A stretch of DNA of 64,000 nucleotides from Isoperla grammatica (lineage: Eukaryota; Arthropoda; Insecta; Plecoptera; Perlodidae). Shown piece by piece: positions 14,999 to 27,500 of this stretch. Below the pieces are notes generated by a model. The model saw only the letters and a list, made by a program, of their open reading frames with translations, was not told where the DNA came from and did no database searches. The first letter of the stretch is position 1, and every line of letters begins with the position of its first letter. Position numbers and translations under genes: made by a program. The stretch spans positions 37,644,608 to 37,708,607 of the forward strand of contig OX246739.1 in assembly GCA_945910005.1 (NCBI GenBank), in the 5' to 3' direction.

Positions 14999-15200
14999 AG
15001 ACCCATATGTCAGTGATAGTCATAGTATGGTTCAGTAAGTGCAGAACTATAACTCAGTGATGGCCACACCATGGGCCAGTGTGGCCCATATGTCAGTGAT
15101 AGTCATAGTATGATCCAGTAAGTCCAGAACTTTAACTCAGTGATAGCCACACGCCACACCATGGGCCAGTGTGGCCCTTATGTCAGTAATAGACATATTA
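14999..15200. repeat. Short tandem duplication, about 2 units of ~110 bp
   Basis: The phrases CCATATGTCAGTGATAGTC, AACTCAGTGATGGCCACAC and CCATGGGCCAGTGTGGCCC recur with small changes between 15000 and 15200. It lies immediately upstream of the first recognised exon. Confidence 0.75.
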
Positions 15201-15238
15201 CGTGGTCCAGTGTACGACTTACTTATGTGAGATTGATC

Positions 15239-15281
15239 GGACCGCCGACATTTCAGACATCTGGGCAAAGGGTCCTCGCTA
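15239..15281 (+). repeat. Degenerate copy of the 5' part of exon a
   Basis: TTCAGACATCTGGGCAAAGG at 15251-15270 resembles exon sequence TTCAGACGTCTGGGCGAAGG at 15361-15380, and flanking bases also align. It lies about 110 bp upstream of the real copy, in the intron. Confidence 0.6.
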
Positions 15282-15333
15282 ACACTACTTACTTGAGTCG
15301 TGGCTAATGTGTGTGCTTGCTTCTGTGTTACAG

Positions 15334-15502
15334 CCAGACTATTACAGGGACGCCCCACACTTCAGACGTCTGGGCGAAGGGCCCCAGTATCGCCTGGAGA
15401 TTCCTCGCGCCAAGCTTGACTTCACTGGCGCCTATTCTGTGATCGCACGCAATGTCCACGGAGAGGTTAAGGCTGTGATCTCCTTGCAGATCTACGCTAA
15501 AG
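15334..15502 (+). CDS. Strn-Mlck: Exon a: C-terminal half of an Ig I-set domain
   Basis: The acceptor is the CAG at 15331-15333 and the donor is G|GTAGAA at 15503; phases are 0 in and 1 out. The translation contains YRLEIPRAKLDFTGAYSV and ARNVHGE, the E-F-G strands of an I-set Ig. The usual F-strand Cys is replaced by Val (YSVIA). The first half of this domain must lie in an exon upstream; none was recognised in 1-15333. A degenerate copy of this exon's 5' part lies at 15239-15281. Confidence 0.85.
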
Positions 15503-18500
15503 GTAGAACCCTTATTTTCTTTTTGTTTGTGTTTTTCACGGGCGCCTTATGCGTTTTTTAGACCCAGATATAATGTTTGTCAAAGTACATTTTTTACTTT
15601 TTAATTTTTAAATATTTTGCTTTTCTATTGATGCTACTTGTAAACCAACTGTGGATAATATATGGTTCATAGCGAATCCACGTCAACTCATAAACAAGAG
15701 ACCTTTGTAAGTGACAAGTAGTTTTTGGCAGATGACAAGCTGGAAACAATTGACCTTTACACAAATAATTACGAAATAATTGCGTTGAAGTCTGATAGGA
15801 AAGGATCTTGAACTGCTTTTTATTCTTGAAGTTCATTCAACTGCACAACATACCATTGTATATGATACGTGTTTCTAGAATAACTGAAACTAGGATAGCT
15901 GCATACAATACATCCCGTATACTATTTTAAAGATAATATTTGTTTAAGATGGTAAATTTATTAACTAATAGTATTTTAAAAATAATGTTGCTTTCGGAAA
16001 TTTTTGGCTGAAGATGGAGCGTAATCATAAATAGTTTTATAGAAAATAATACGCACTGAATTTTACACCGGTCTTAATAAACGTCGTGTCATTTCTTTCA
16101 TATTTCACTGCAGCGTTTACTTAGATCCTAGCTAAGTTAACATAGCGATGCCAGTTTTAAGTTACTGCAGATTTCAATAATTCGCGCATAACATCTCTAC
16201 ATGCAAGGTTCAGTTGGATCGTACTTTATCGAATAGAGTGAGATGATTGTAACATCGTTCATGCAATGCACAATACAATTAATTGTTAGTGAATTTTGTT
16301 TATAAATTATAGCTTCAAAGTGTTTTTTTTCATGCATGGTTACATTCAGAACATGCTCTTCAAGGGTCTTGAATGTTTATGTAATGACTGTTACGTGTGT
16401 TTCAGGTCAATGGGACGAGAAGTCAGCGCCGAGCTCCATTAAGCACGGGTAAGTCGACACATTCTATCAACGGTTGGGCATGCAGTAACGTGATGAGGCT
16501 ACATATAATGCGTGCTAACATGATGGAAGTATTACCATAAAGTAGGTAATCAATTTTTTAGTAAAGTTTGCAGTAAATAGTTTTATATTCGTTACGAGTA
16601 ATTTAAAAAATGCGTCACTATTTAAACATTAGATTAAATGTAATTCTTTGGTGACTAGTTTTTGTCACCGTCTGATTTTAATTATTCTCGCCCTTATTTT
16701 TATCAATTATAGTATTTCGCTCAAATGTGATTTTAATATTAGTTCTGTAATATGCTTTTACGATGTCTAAACAAATGCAACGCCTTGCATTTCCCAATTC
16801 AAAATAAATCTTCCTCAATATTTTGGAACCATCAAAAGTCCTTTAAACCATTTAATGATAACTAAAATCGTATTTAATGTAAAAAAAAAAAAAAATGCAG
16901 GAACGTTTGTGGCTCATTAACCCCTATGGACCATCCTTTCATATCTCGCAAATTACACTGTCGTGTCGAGCTGCCAACTCTAAACATGTTCTGTGCGTGC
17001 ATGTTACAGGAAAGTGCAAACCCTAAACACGTTCTGTGCGCGCATGTTACAGGAAAGTGCAAACCCCAAACATGTTCTGTGCGCGCATGTTAGAGAAAAG
17101 TGCAAACCCTAAACACGTTCTGTGCGCGCATGTTACAGGAAAGTGCAAACCCTTAACACGTTATGTGGGCTCATTTTACAGGAAAGTGCAAACCCTTCCA
17201 GTCATCACGAGAGAGTTAAAAGACTTGCGCTGCTGCGACGGCGACGCTGTGACTCTCGAGTGTGGTGTTCACGCGACGCCGACGCCGGACGTGCGGTGGG
17301 AGAAGGAGGGGAGGGTGAGCGCACACTTGTTGCTTTGGTTTACTGTCTTCTGATAGAGAGGTGGGGGGTGGAGGGGAGGGTGAGCGCACACTTGTTGCTT
17401 TGGCTTACTGTCTTTTGATAGAGAGGTGGGGGGTGGAGGGGAGGGTGAGCGCACACTTGTTGCTTTGGTTTACTGTCTTCTGATAGAGAGGTGGGGGGTG
17501 GAGGGGAGGGTGAGCGCACACTTGTTGCTTTGGCTTACTGTCTTTTGATAGAGAGGTGGGGGGTGGAGGGGAGGGTGAGCGCACACTTGTTGCTTTGGTT
17601 TACTGTCTTCTGATAGAGAGGTGGGGGGTGGAGGGGAGGGTGAGCGCACACTTGTTGCTTTGGCTTACTGTCTTTTGATAGAGAGGTGGGGGGTGGAGGG
17701 GAGGGTGAGCGCACACTTGTTGCTTTGGTTTACTGTCTTCTGATAGAGAGGTGGGGGGTGGAGGGGAGGGTGAGCGCACACTTGTTGCTTTGGTTTACTG
17801 TCTTCTGATAGAGAGGTGGGGGGTGGAGGGGAGGGTGAGCGCACACTTGTTGCTTTGGCTTACTGTCTTCTGATAGAGAGGTGGGAGAAGGAGGGGAGGG
17901 TGAGTGCACACTTGTTGCTTTGGCTTACTGTCTTTTGATAGAGAGGTGGGGGGTGGAGGGGAGGGTGAGTACACACTTGTTGCTTTGGCTTACTGTCTTT
18001 TGATAGAGAGGTGGGGGGTGGAGGGGAGGGTGAGTGCACACTTGTTGCTTTGGCTTACTGTCTTCTGATAGAGAGGTGGGGGTTGGATGGAGGGGAGGCT
18101 GTTGCTTTGGCTTAGGGTCTTCTGATAGAGATGTGGGGGTGGGTAGGAGGCAGTGGCGTATACACGGGGGGGGAGGGGGGGGACAAAACCCCCCCCTTTT
18201 GCAAAGGAAACATGGAAAATGTCCGTTTACATTTCAATAGCAGTATCAATAGACAGTATTTCAATAGACAGTTAGATGTTTTACTTTATAATTATTGTAT
18301 ATTGTTGTAATTAAAAGCAAAAGCAATACGAAAAATATGCAAATTATTGATTGAGGTTCCTTTTATTAACGGTGCTAAGGAAAAAATGTGTTGCTAGAAA
18401 CTGAGTAATCTTGTTTCAGTTGGACGCTGTAAAACGCACAGATTTGCACTAAAATGACCTCGACGAAAATGTTTTCGGGGGGCAAGCCCCCCGCAACCCC

Positions 18501-21500
18501 AATTATGTTTCGGCTCCACTCTCTATAATATGGGTTGAACTCCCCCCCCCCCTTTCCCAATTCCTGGATACGCCACTGGGTGGAGGGGAGGGTGATGACA
18601 CACTTGTTGCTTTGGCTTACTGTCTTCTGATAGAGAGGTGGGGGGTGGAGGGGAGGGTGAGCACACACTTGTTGCTTTGGGTTACTGTCTTCTGATAGAG
18701 AGGTGGGGGGTGGAGGGGAGGGTGAGCACACACTTGTTGCTTTGGCTTACTGTCTTCTAATAGAGAGGTGGGGGGTGGAGGGGAGGGTGAGCACACACTT
18801 GTTGCTTTGGCTTACTGTCTTCTGATAGAGAGGTGGGGGGTGGAGGGGAGGGTGAGCACACACTTGTTGCTTTGGGTTACTGTCTTCTGATAGAGAGGTG
18901 GGGGGTGGAGGGGAGGGTGAGCACACACTTGTTGCTTTGGGTTACTGTCTTCTGATAGAGAGGTGGGGGGGTGGAGGGGAGGGTGAGCACACACTTGTTG
19001 CTTTGGCTTACTGTCTTCTGATAGAGAGGTGGGGGGTGGAGGGGAGGTTGAGCACACACTTGTTGCTTTGGCTTACAGTCTTCTGATAGAGAGGTGGGGT
19101 GTCAATCTTGAAATATTAAAAGCCTCATCAATCAGGTTTACCTGTTCGTGCGTTTTGATGCATTAGTTTTAATGTTTTACTGGTGTAAAACCATTTCTTC
19201 TGAACGTCTGTACGAGACGAGTGTCAATACACAAACATTGTGTGGCCTTAGAGAACACATTGCATCATTTGTCTAACCGACAGAGTCCACATCCTGTGCA
19301 GGCCAGGCTAATACAAGCTGTGCACACACTGGGAGCGAAAAATGCACTTTGGGCAACGTAAGGAGCTTCGCCTCCTCAAGTAACAGACGCCATTAGATGA
19401 CAAACGCATTCTTTGGTATTACGACTGTAAATGTGAGTGAAGTGAAAACAAAATTATTCCGGCCGAGGTAGGTCCCTTCTCGTGCGTGGTGACCGGTGCT
19501 CGCAATGAGGGCTATCGTGCGTACCATTAATCATCCCTTAGCTCATTATCTTCGTCTTACCTTTTTAATCTTTCTTCTTATCTTCTTCTCTTCTAATGCT
19601 CTCATTCTCATTCATATCGGCACTCTTCGTCATCTAAGCGCCTTCTAAAACCGGAAATCTCCGCCACCCCCCCCCCCCCCCCCCATATATATTTATTTTG
19701 TTTTCCCTTATAATGACCCCGGCGTCATATAATGTGACCTAACAATCGAGTTCGTCGTAAAAAGTACATATATTGGCCAATTTCTATACTCTCCCATTAG
19801 AGTCCCTTTAGTACCCTTTGAGAGTCTTTGGTTCCCAGCATGTAAACCTAAATACAACTATAACACGACTTTATGGAGGAGGGTGGGGGGGGGGGGGGGG
19901 GGGGGGGGAGCTATGTATGATAATCTATCTTGCGTGTAGCCTGTAGCCTATAGAACTACGTGGTTGTTTAAGGTGTCTCATTGCCGCGTTGTTACAGTTG
20001 CTGCCGCTAGGCGGAGACTTCCAAGCCGAGTTCGACGGCTCGACGGCTCTGCTGTCCATCCATCAGGTGTTCCCGGAGGACGAGGGGGAATATTCCTGTG
20101 TCGTCTACAACGAACTGGGACGTTCCACCACCTCAGCCTGTCTCGTAGTAGACGGTAAGAAATGCTGTTCACTTAAATACGGACCATCCCAAAACTGGCG
20201 TGAAGATGAGATTTTTACGCAGCTGCCGGTCTTATTTTCGGTACCTGGGCCTGGATTCACAAAGATGCCTAACTCTAAGTTGTCCTAAGTTAGGCAAATC
20301 CCAGATAGATAAATCAAGATAAATCATCCTTGGGTATTACTGCACATTCACAAATACAATTTTATTAGTTAAATTGTTGTTATATAACTATATTGTATCT
20401 TTAGGACATTGCAGAGCGATATATGCGTGATTAATTTCACTAAGATTTGCCTAAACTAGGACGTCTTAGCACTAGGCACTTTTGTGAATCTGGGCCCTGA
20501 ATTCTAATTTTGATGTACCTCATATCTAGTATTTTTACTTGCCAACTTCCTACTCAGTCATATTCTTCGTATCTCTTCGTGGTGGTTTATGGTTTTCCGG
20601 GCGCGTAAAATCTAAGACAGCTTTCTCTGTGCCTTGAAAGGTATCTCTAATTTTCACCATTTCATTTTATTTCTTGCAATACTCCAATTCATCCCCAAAG
20701 TAAACTTGCCTTTTTCATAGTTTATTTTTGTCGCGAATGTGCATTTAAGCCTAAAGCGCTGTGTACAATCTCTATATGCGGCGCGATCGATCGCTCAGAC
20801 AGAACCAGTAGGCTACTTCAAAGCACTCTCTCATAAATACACTCTTTTCATTATCCTAGGTTTGTTTCGTCTGAGCGCTCAGCACAATATGGTCTGTGTT
20901 GAAAAGCAGCCGAGTGTTACAAGCGTCAAGGTTAAAAGTCTATTTGCGCCACACGGACATCGATGGACGATCGTGTGACGGATGAGTCTCAACCGACCAA
21001 TCACGATGAACGTTCACTTCGCTCTAGCCTGTGATTGGCTGAAACGTTACAGCTGTGGTCAATTTCTTAGTTGGGTTTCTTCGTCACCGTAACTGTCGAC
21101 AAAGGGGTTGTTATTGGACGGACAGACACAGCGCCATAGCAAATCTCTCACACAGACCGAAAGCAACAACAAAAACACTGACCATACTCTTAAAAACATT
21201 GAATACAAAACAGATCCATACGCATGTACTTATGTTTTTATTATAAGTAGAAGAAACACCTGCATTTTCAACAGCATCTTTTTCCCGAAGTGCAATCATA
21301 GCGTTATTGTCACTTGAGGACTACATGGAAGGTATAGAGAGGTTTCTAAACACTTTCAAGAAGGGTAGAATGAAAAAGTCGGCGCTCCACAAGATTAGCT
21401 ACAACTACTGTCGCCTCGCACAACGTTAAGGCTTAACGAGCCATTAGGTTTGCCTACAAACAACGCGCTTGTGTCACTGTTAAGTGGACAAACCGGATTT

Positions 21501-24500
21501 ATTAAGTGTTAAGTACGATGCTCATGTGCAATGATGTGGATAATATGGGCGTTTATTATTAGTAGGCTGTATGATGTTAATAGTTATTGTTGAAATTGAT
21601 TGATATTGACATCATACCGTGTGTTATACATAAAACCATTTTGTGGACCAGTTTATTTTCAAATTAACAAAAAAACTCACTTAGAATTTTGATTGGGTAA
21701 AGCGTAAATGCAAATTGATGAAACACAACTATTTTACCAGGAAGCAAATGTCATCCAAATTGTTTTTTGATTATGGGTGTGCATAGTAAATAACAATTTG
21801 TTTATTTAAATTACTACACAATGAAGCAAATATATTATTTACATTCATCAGTTATTTATTCTTTCAATTTTGAAGAATATTGACACCAAGAAATTCCAGC
21901 ATTCATAATAACTACTCGACCACTTCACTGTACTGAATAGCATAGAGTAAATACATAATATCTATCTGATAAAACTTGCTGTTTATTATTGCTGTTGCTG
22001 GGCTGGGTCCTAATATCTATAATTATATTATGAAAAAGATAAATTCTATCAACATGGATGCATTTATTATTCATTGGACTGCATGTTAAGTAAAATTACT
22101 CGATTGAATTCAACATAATGAAACAAACACATGCACATGGAGCCATACTTGATTCTCATTATTATGTTTTAATCTTTTAATTTTGAAAAACCGAGATGAA
22201 TTTGGTCTTTTATCTAGATAATTTTGAATTACATTTTACATAATACAGTTATTTTGACATAAAGCACTAAGACCCGGTTTTACCAAACTTTAATCCGGCG
22301 ATTTTCTGTTAATCGGAGATAAAAAGGGCGCCCGGTAGAAGCCGCCATACATTTTGTATATTATGTTTGTTCAAACCGTGGTAACTAATCCGAGATTAGT
22401 AAATCGGCCGATTTAAAAGTTTGGGGAATTCGGACCTAAGCGCACGAATTCTCAAATACACCTAACTGCTAACCTGCCTCTACATTGAGTTACCTTAGTA
22501 TTAGGGCTATATTAGTTTCGTTACAAAACACAAGTGCCAGCCAGCTATGGATCTCCCTCAATATGTTTGAAGTACTAACTCGATTATACATCTCACTTTT
22601 AATGTTGAACTGAAACACACTCATCTCGTTTGTGAAGTATAACGTGTACAACTCTGTTTCAGTGCCCGAAGAGAAGGAGACGCTATTGAGCAGACAGTTG
22701 ACGAGGCCCCCTGGATTACTGTCTGGGGCCTCCACCCCCCGGTCCACCCCCCGAACCACCCCCTCAAGGAGCAAATCACCCTCAGTCTCACGTAAGTATA
22801 GGCCTACATCATTGGCTAACAGGTCGCAGCACAGTCGCTTAGTTTGATGCAACTTTTGCCCGCCATAGGTGTTCTGACGCTCGCTTTTAGGTGTTCATTG
22901 GATTTTAGAACCGTAGCTGTTGAAGTAAACTCTGCCTCATTTGCGAATGATATGATTTTATGTTTATCTTTTATCTGTATAACAATCGAAAGTACAATCA
23001 GTGAGGAAATGATAATTTTCATGTGGCAATCTTATCATAAATTATTTATCTCTGTTGTTTAGTTACACCATAATAAGGTTTCGCAGTTAGTGTAGGACGG
23101 TCTATAGGAGCTTCAAATAGCAAGCACACTTTGGGTCTTCCTTGTTATATTCCTTATTTTCTATCGTATCCTCACAATAGAAGGCAATGCAAGAAAAGAG
23201 CTAAATGGTTTAAGGTGTATCGTGTATGCTATTGTGCGATAATAATGCTGCATTCCTGCCGAAGAGGTTTGCTCAAACGAAAGAGCCCACTCCAATGGCT
23301 GTAACTAAAGAATTAACCGCACATCCTTTTGATGTATTCGTTGTGGTTCAAATGTCTCAGGGGATGTTATAATATTATTTGAATTACATTCCATTATCAG
23401 TAATTGATGCATTGCAACGATAAGACAACAATTATAATGTACATAATTGTATAAAGTTAGAAAATTAATGACCATTGTCCAAAAGTGATTGTGCGGTTAG
23501 ACACTTTAGAGATCACAAAAAACATTGGTAAATGCATTCAAACTGAGAGTAATAGAAGTTAGTAGGTCAATACGAGCAATTCACGTGTGACCTCTGATGA
23601 ACACAAGTGAATATTGATGTTGTACTGGCCATACAATAGAACGATGAGTTAAGCTAACCATTGTTAGTATATTCAAACAATTATTTATACGTTACGAAAG
23701 TTAATATTCTTAATAGTTTTTATAGCCTTGTTATTTAAATGTGATGGTTCCAGTGACAAGTGCAATATGTTATATAGGAGACAATACACTGTTTTTGACA
23801 GTACCACATACAGCACAATGGTTTTGGCGTTGCGTAGGACGTTGGCCCAGAGTAGCACAGGGACTGGGATGTCAGCTATATCGAGTGGGTTGGTCTAGTG
23901 TAAAAGGACATATTTACCGCTGGATGATGTGTAGTAACTTAGTAAGCATCATTGCAAGCCTTATTTTACTTGATGACTACAATTGCTTGCAATGTCCACA
24001 GGTTTCCGTGAACGAGAGCCGACGCCGGCCTCTTCCATTGGCGGCCGCATCCGACGACTGAAAGTGACGTCACCGAAGTTCTACGCCGTCCCGCACAACC
24101 GCATCGCCGAGGAGGGCGAGACTATTCGCTTCCAGTGCGCCATCGCCGGCCACCCCACCCCTTGGGTCACGTGGGACAAGGACGGGCTCCTTGGTAAGTC
24201 TTCCTTACAGTACTCCCAGGCCTCCCCTCCCCCCTCCCACGCCCCGCCCCACCCCCTGAGTCACATGGTACAAGGACGGGCTCCTTGGTAAGTGCACGTC
24301 AGTAACTCTCCCTCCTTTTACAAAAGTTGGTCACAGATGAAGAACCAAGCCTCGTGCTTGAGTATTCCAGACGGATTCTTCAAAATTGGGGTATTTAGGC
24401 TCAATTGCCGGCCGAGGCTGGATTTTATGTATGTTTTTCATTCAAACCGCTGCTTGTCTCCTGTAGTTGCATTGTTCTGCCTATTTGGTTGATGACCTGT

Positions 24501-27500
24501 GGTTCATCCATCAGCTCAGATCATTCCAGTGGAGTGTCGTGGCAAGCCCCTATAACGAAGTGTGTGTATGTCCCACAGTCACGCCCAGCGCGCGCTTGAC
24601 AATCACAGAACACGACGACCTCCGAGTGTTGGAGGTGTCCGAAGTGACCGTAGAAGACTTAGCTCAGATCATTCCAGTGGAGTGTCGCCCTGTGTCGTGG
24701 CAAGCCCCTATAACGAGGTGTTTGTTATGTCCCACAGTCACGCCCAGTGCGCGCTTGACCATCACAGAACACGACGACCTCCGAGTGTTGGAGGTGTCCG
24801 AAGTGACCGTAGAAGACGCGGGACTCTACCGAATAACCCTGGAGAACGAGGTTGGGAGAATTGAGGCGAGCGCCAGACTTGAAGTTATAGGTACGTCCTC
24901 ATGATCTTCCTAACTCAATAGCCTTTTGGTGTGAATAAAACTTGAAGACATAGGTATGTCGTTAAGATGTTCTTAAGTTTCTTTTTGTATGAAGAAACCC
25001 GAATAGAAATCATTATTTAAAACTGCAGGAAACTGTTCACAACTGCATTGGCTCAAAACCTTTAATGCCAGATTGATCTAAGCTATCACCGGAACAAAAT
25101 ATGCTCGTCTCTTGTAATGCTTAAATATTCATAAAATATTGGTTAAAATTGCAGTTTATGCACAGCTTGAGTGTGTACCGGACATTGTAGTGTTCTTATG
25201 ATAACTTGTACCTTTCTCCACCCAGGGCGCCACGGGTCACGAGCGAATGGTGTCCGGGCTTGGAGTTCTTCGCCGCGTTCCTCGCCAACATTTGGTCGCA
25301 GACTTATCGGCTCTGCGGCGCGCGTCGGATCCAGACTGACGCTTGACTGTGACATACGAGGCACCCCCTCCCCAGTACCGTCCTGGTACAGGTGGGTTAC
25401 ATCTCTTTCCTACTTGCTGGAGTGCTTTTGTGGCCAGGCTTGACTGTCGGATATTATCTACATGGTTCACTATAATCCTAATAATCGTCCTAGAACAGGA
25501 CCCTCTAGAGTCTGTTATGTTTTTTTTTTTACTTAGCAGGACGATATGCATGTTCCGAAACTACCTTACAGGTGCTTTTGTCATAGATAATGAATGGTTA
25601 CCAAACAGGTGAACCCCAATTTCAAATACCGTTCGCTCTGGCCACAAACCACTCGTCTGACGAACTCATCGGTAAGGTTGTTTCAGGGCAAGTATAGGAG
25701 ACTCAAACTAACAATAATAATAATAATAATAATAATAATAATTTTGGTAGGAATACCCGTTCTAGGGTGTGCATCAATTTTACCTTATGTGCCCTTCTTC
25801 AGGTGACAAACTAGGTTATTAGGGTGTTTGGATAGTTGGGAAGGATTGTCCGAAGGCTGGTAGTATGACTCAATCCCAGCATTCGCTGAAATAACAATAG
25901 ATAGCGCCTGCTAAGCTACCTCCTTATCTGAGCCATTGATGGTTTCAACAAATCTTCGATGAGTAATCTCCTCCTCATGGAAATTTAATTGCTTGCCACC
26001 AAATCGCATCTAGTCTATTTGGAGTGGCCTAAACACACATGTACAACCAGGGCCGTGTTTAGGTAGTAAGCCGCCCCTAGGCAAATACATTTTGCCGCCC
26101 CAACAATGAGAAACATCTGCCGCAGGGACGCCCCGCGCAGCGGCCGCCGGAGGCCGATTCGCGAAGCGAAAAAATTTTGTTAGGCTGCGGAAGCAAAATA
26201 GCGGTTTTTAACGATAATCAAATTTACGCTTGTAGTGTCAGGTAGTCATTCAACTCACCTGAAAGTAGTTCGAAACCACTGTGTTTCCTCCGTGAATCAC
26301 TCATTATGATTATATTAAAACGTAATCGTAATAAACAATAAAGACCACCACTACATTAAAACAACCGAACGCACTGCACTGGAACAATACACAACTATTT
26401 AGTTTTTATTAACTTAGCAGCAGTGAGCTATAGCACAAGTATGCAATATGCAACTAGAACACGGACTAAATCAAACTCGACAGCACCTCTGCAAGTGCTA
26501 ATGTGCCGAACCCCAGCCTGGCCGCCCCCCCCCCCCCCCCCAGCCATCACCCCCACCCCCCAGCGAACAAACCACTTCAGTATCTTAAAATACCGCCATA
26601 TCAAATGTTTTCCCCCTTAATGTTTAGCTCATAACTTGCCTTTGACCTGCAGCCGCCTCTGCAGGCATGAGGCTTGCGCGACCCGTAATACAAGCAACAA
26701 TTTGATTGTAACATTGCCCGAAATTGCTGCGGGTGATCAAAGGATTTCAATCTTTTTTACACAAAATATGCTGCAGAATTAAAGCTTTCTAAAAATGTTC
26801 TGGAAAAACATCAAAAGTATTTTGAAAATTTGTAATTTGAGATTTTTGTAGTGACAAAATTTATTGAAACTATCTAGTCTTTAAATAATCTTTGGCGAAA
26901 TGCCGCCCCCTAAAACTTGCCGCCCTAGGCAGCTGCCTAGGTTGCCTAGGCCTAAATACGGCACTGTGTACAACAGCGGAAGGGTTTCCACTACCGCTAG
27001 AAACAACAAGAACAACAACACATGTACTACGTCTACAACCTGCGTGTTTGTGATTGGCTAGGAACGGCGAGCTGGTGGTGATGTCATCGCGGGTGACGCC
27101 CACCTGGGACGGCAACATACATGTGCTCTAACCTGCGTGTTTGTGATTGGCTAGGAACGGCGAGCTGGTGGTGATGTCATCGCGGGTGACGCCCACCTGG
27201 GACGGCAACATACATGTGCTCTAACCTGCGTGTTTGTGATTGGCTAGGAACGGCGAGCTGGTGGTGATGTCATCGCGGGTGACGCCCACCTGGGACGGCA
27301 ACATATATGTGCTCTAACCTGCGTGTTTGTGATTGGCTAGGAACGGCGAGCTGGTGGTGATGTCATCACGGGTGACGCCCACCTGGGACGGCAACATACA
27401 TGTGCTCTAACCTGCGTGTGTGATTGGCTAGGAACGGCGAGCTGGTGGTGATGTCATCGCGGGTGACGCCCACCTGGGACGGCAACATACATGTGCTCTA

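Noticed and set aside
24467..24904. A 145-codon frame spanning both the duplicated half exon and exon g
   Set aside because: The frame stays open across intron sequence only because of the recent duplication; the coding unit is exon g at 24738-24890.
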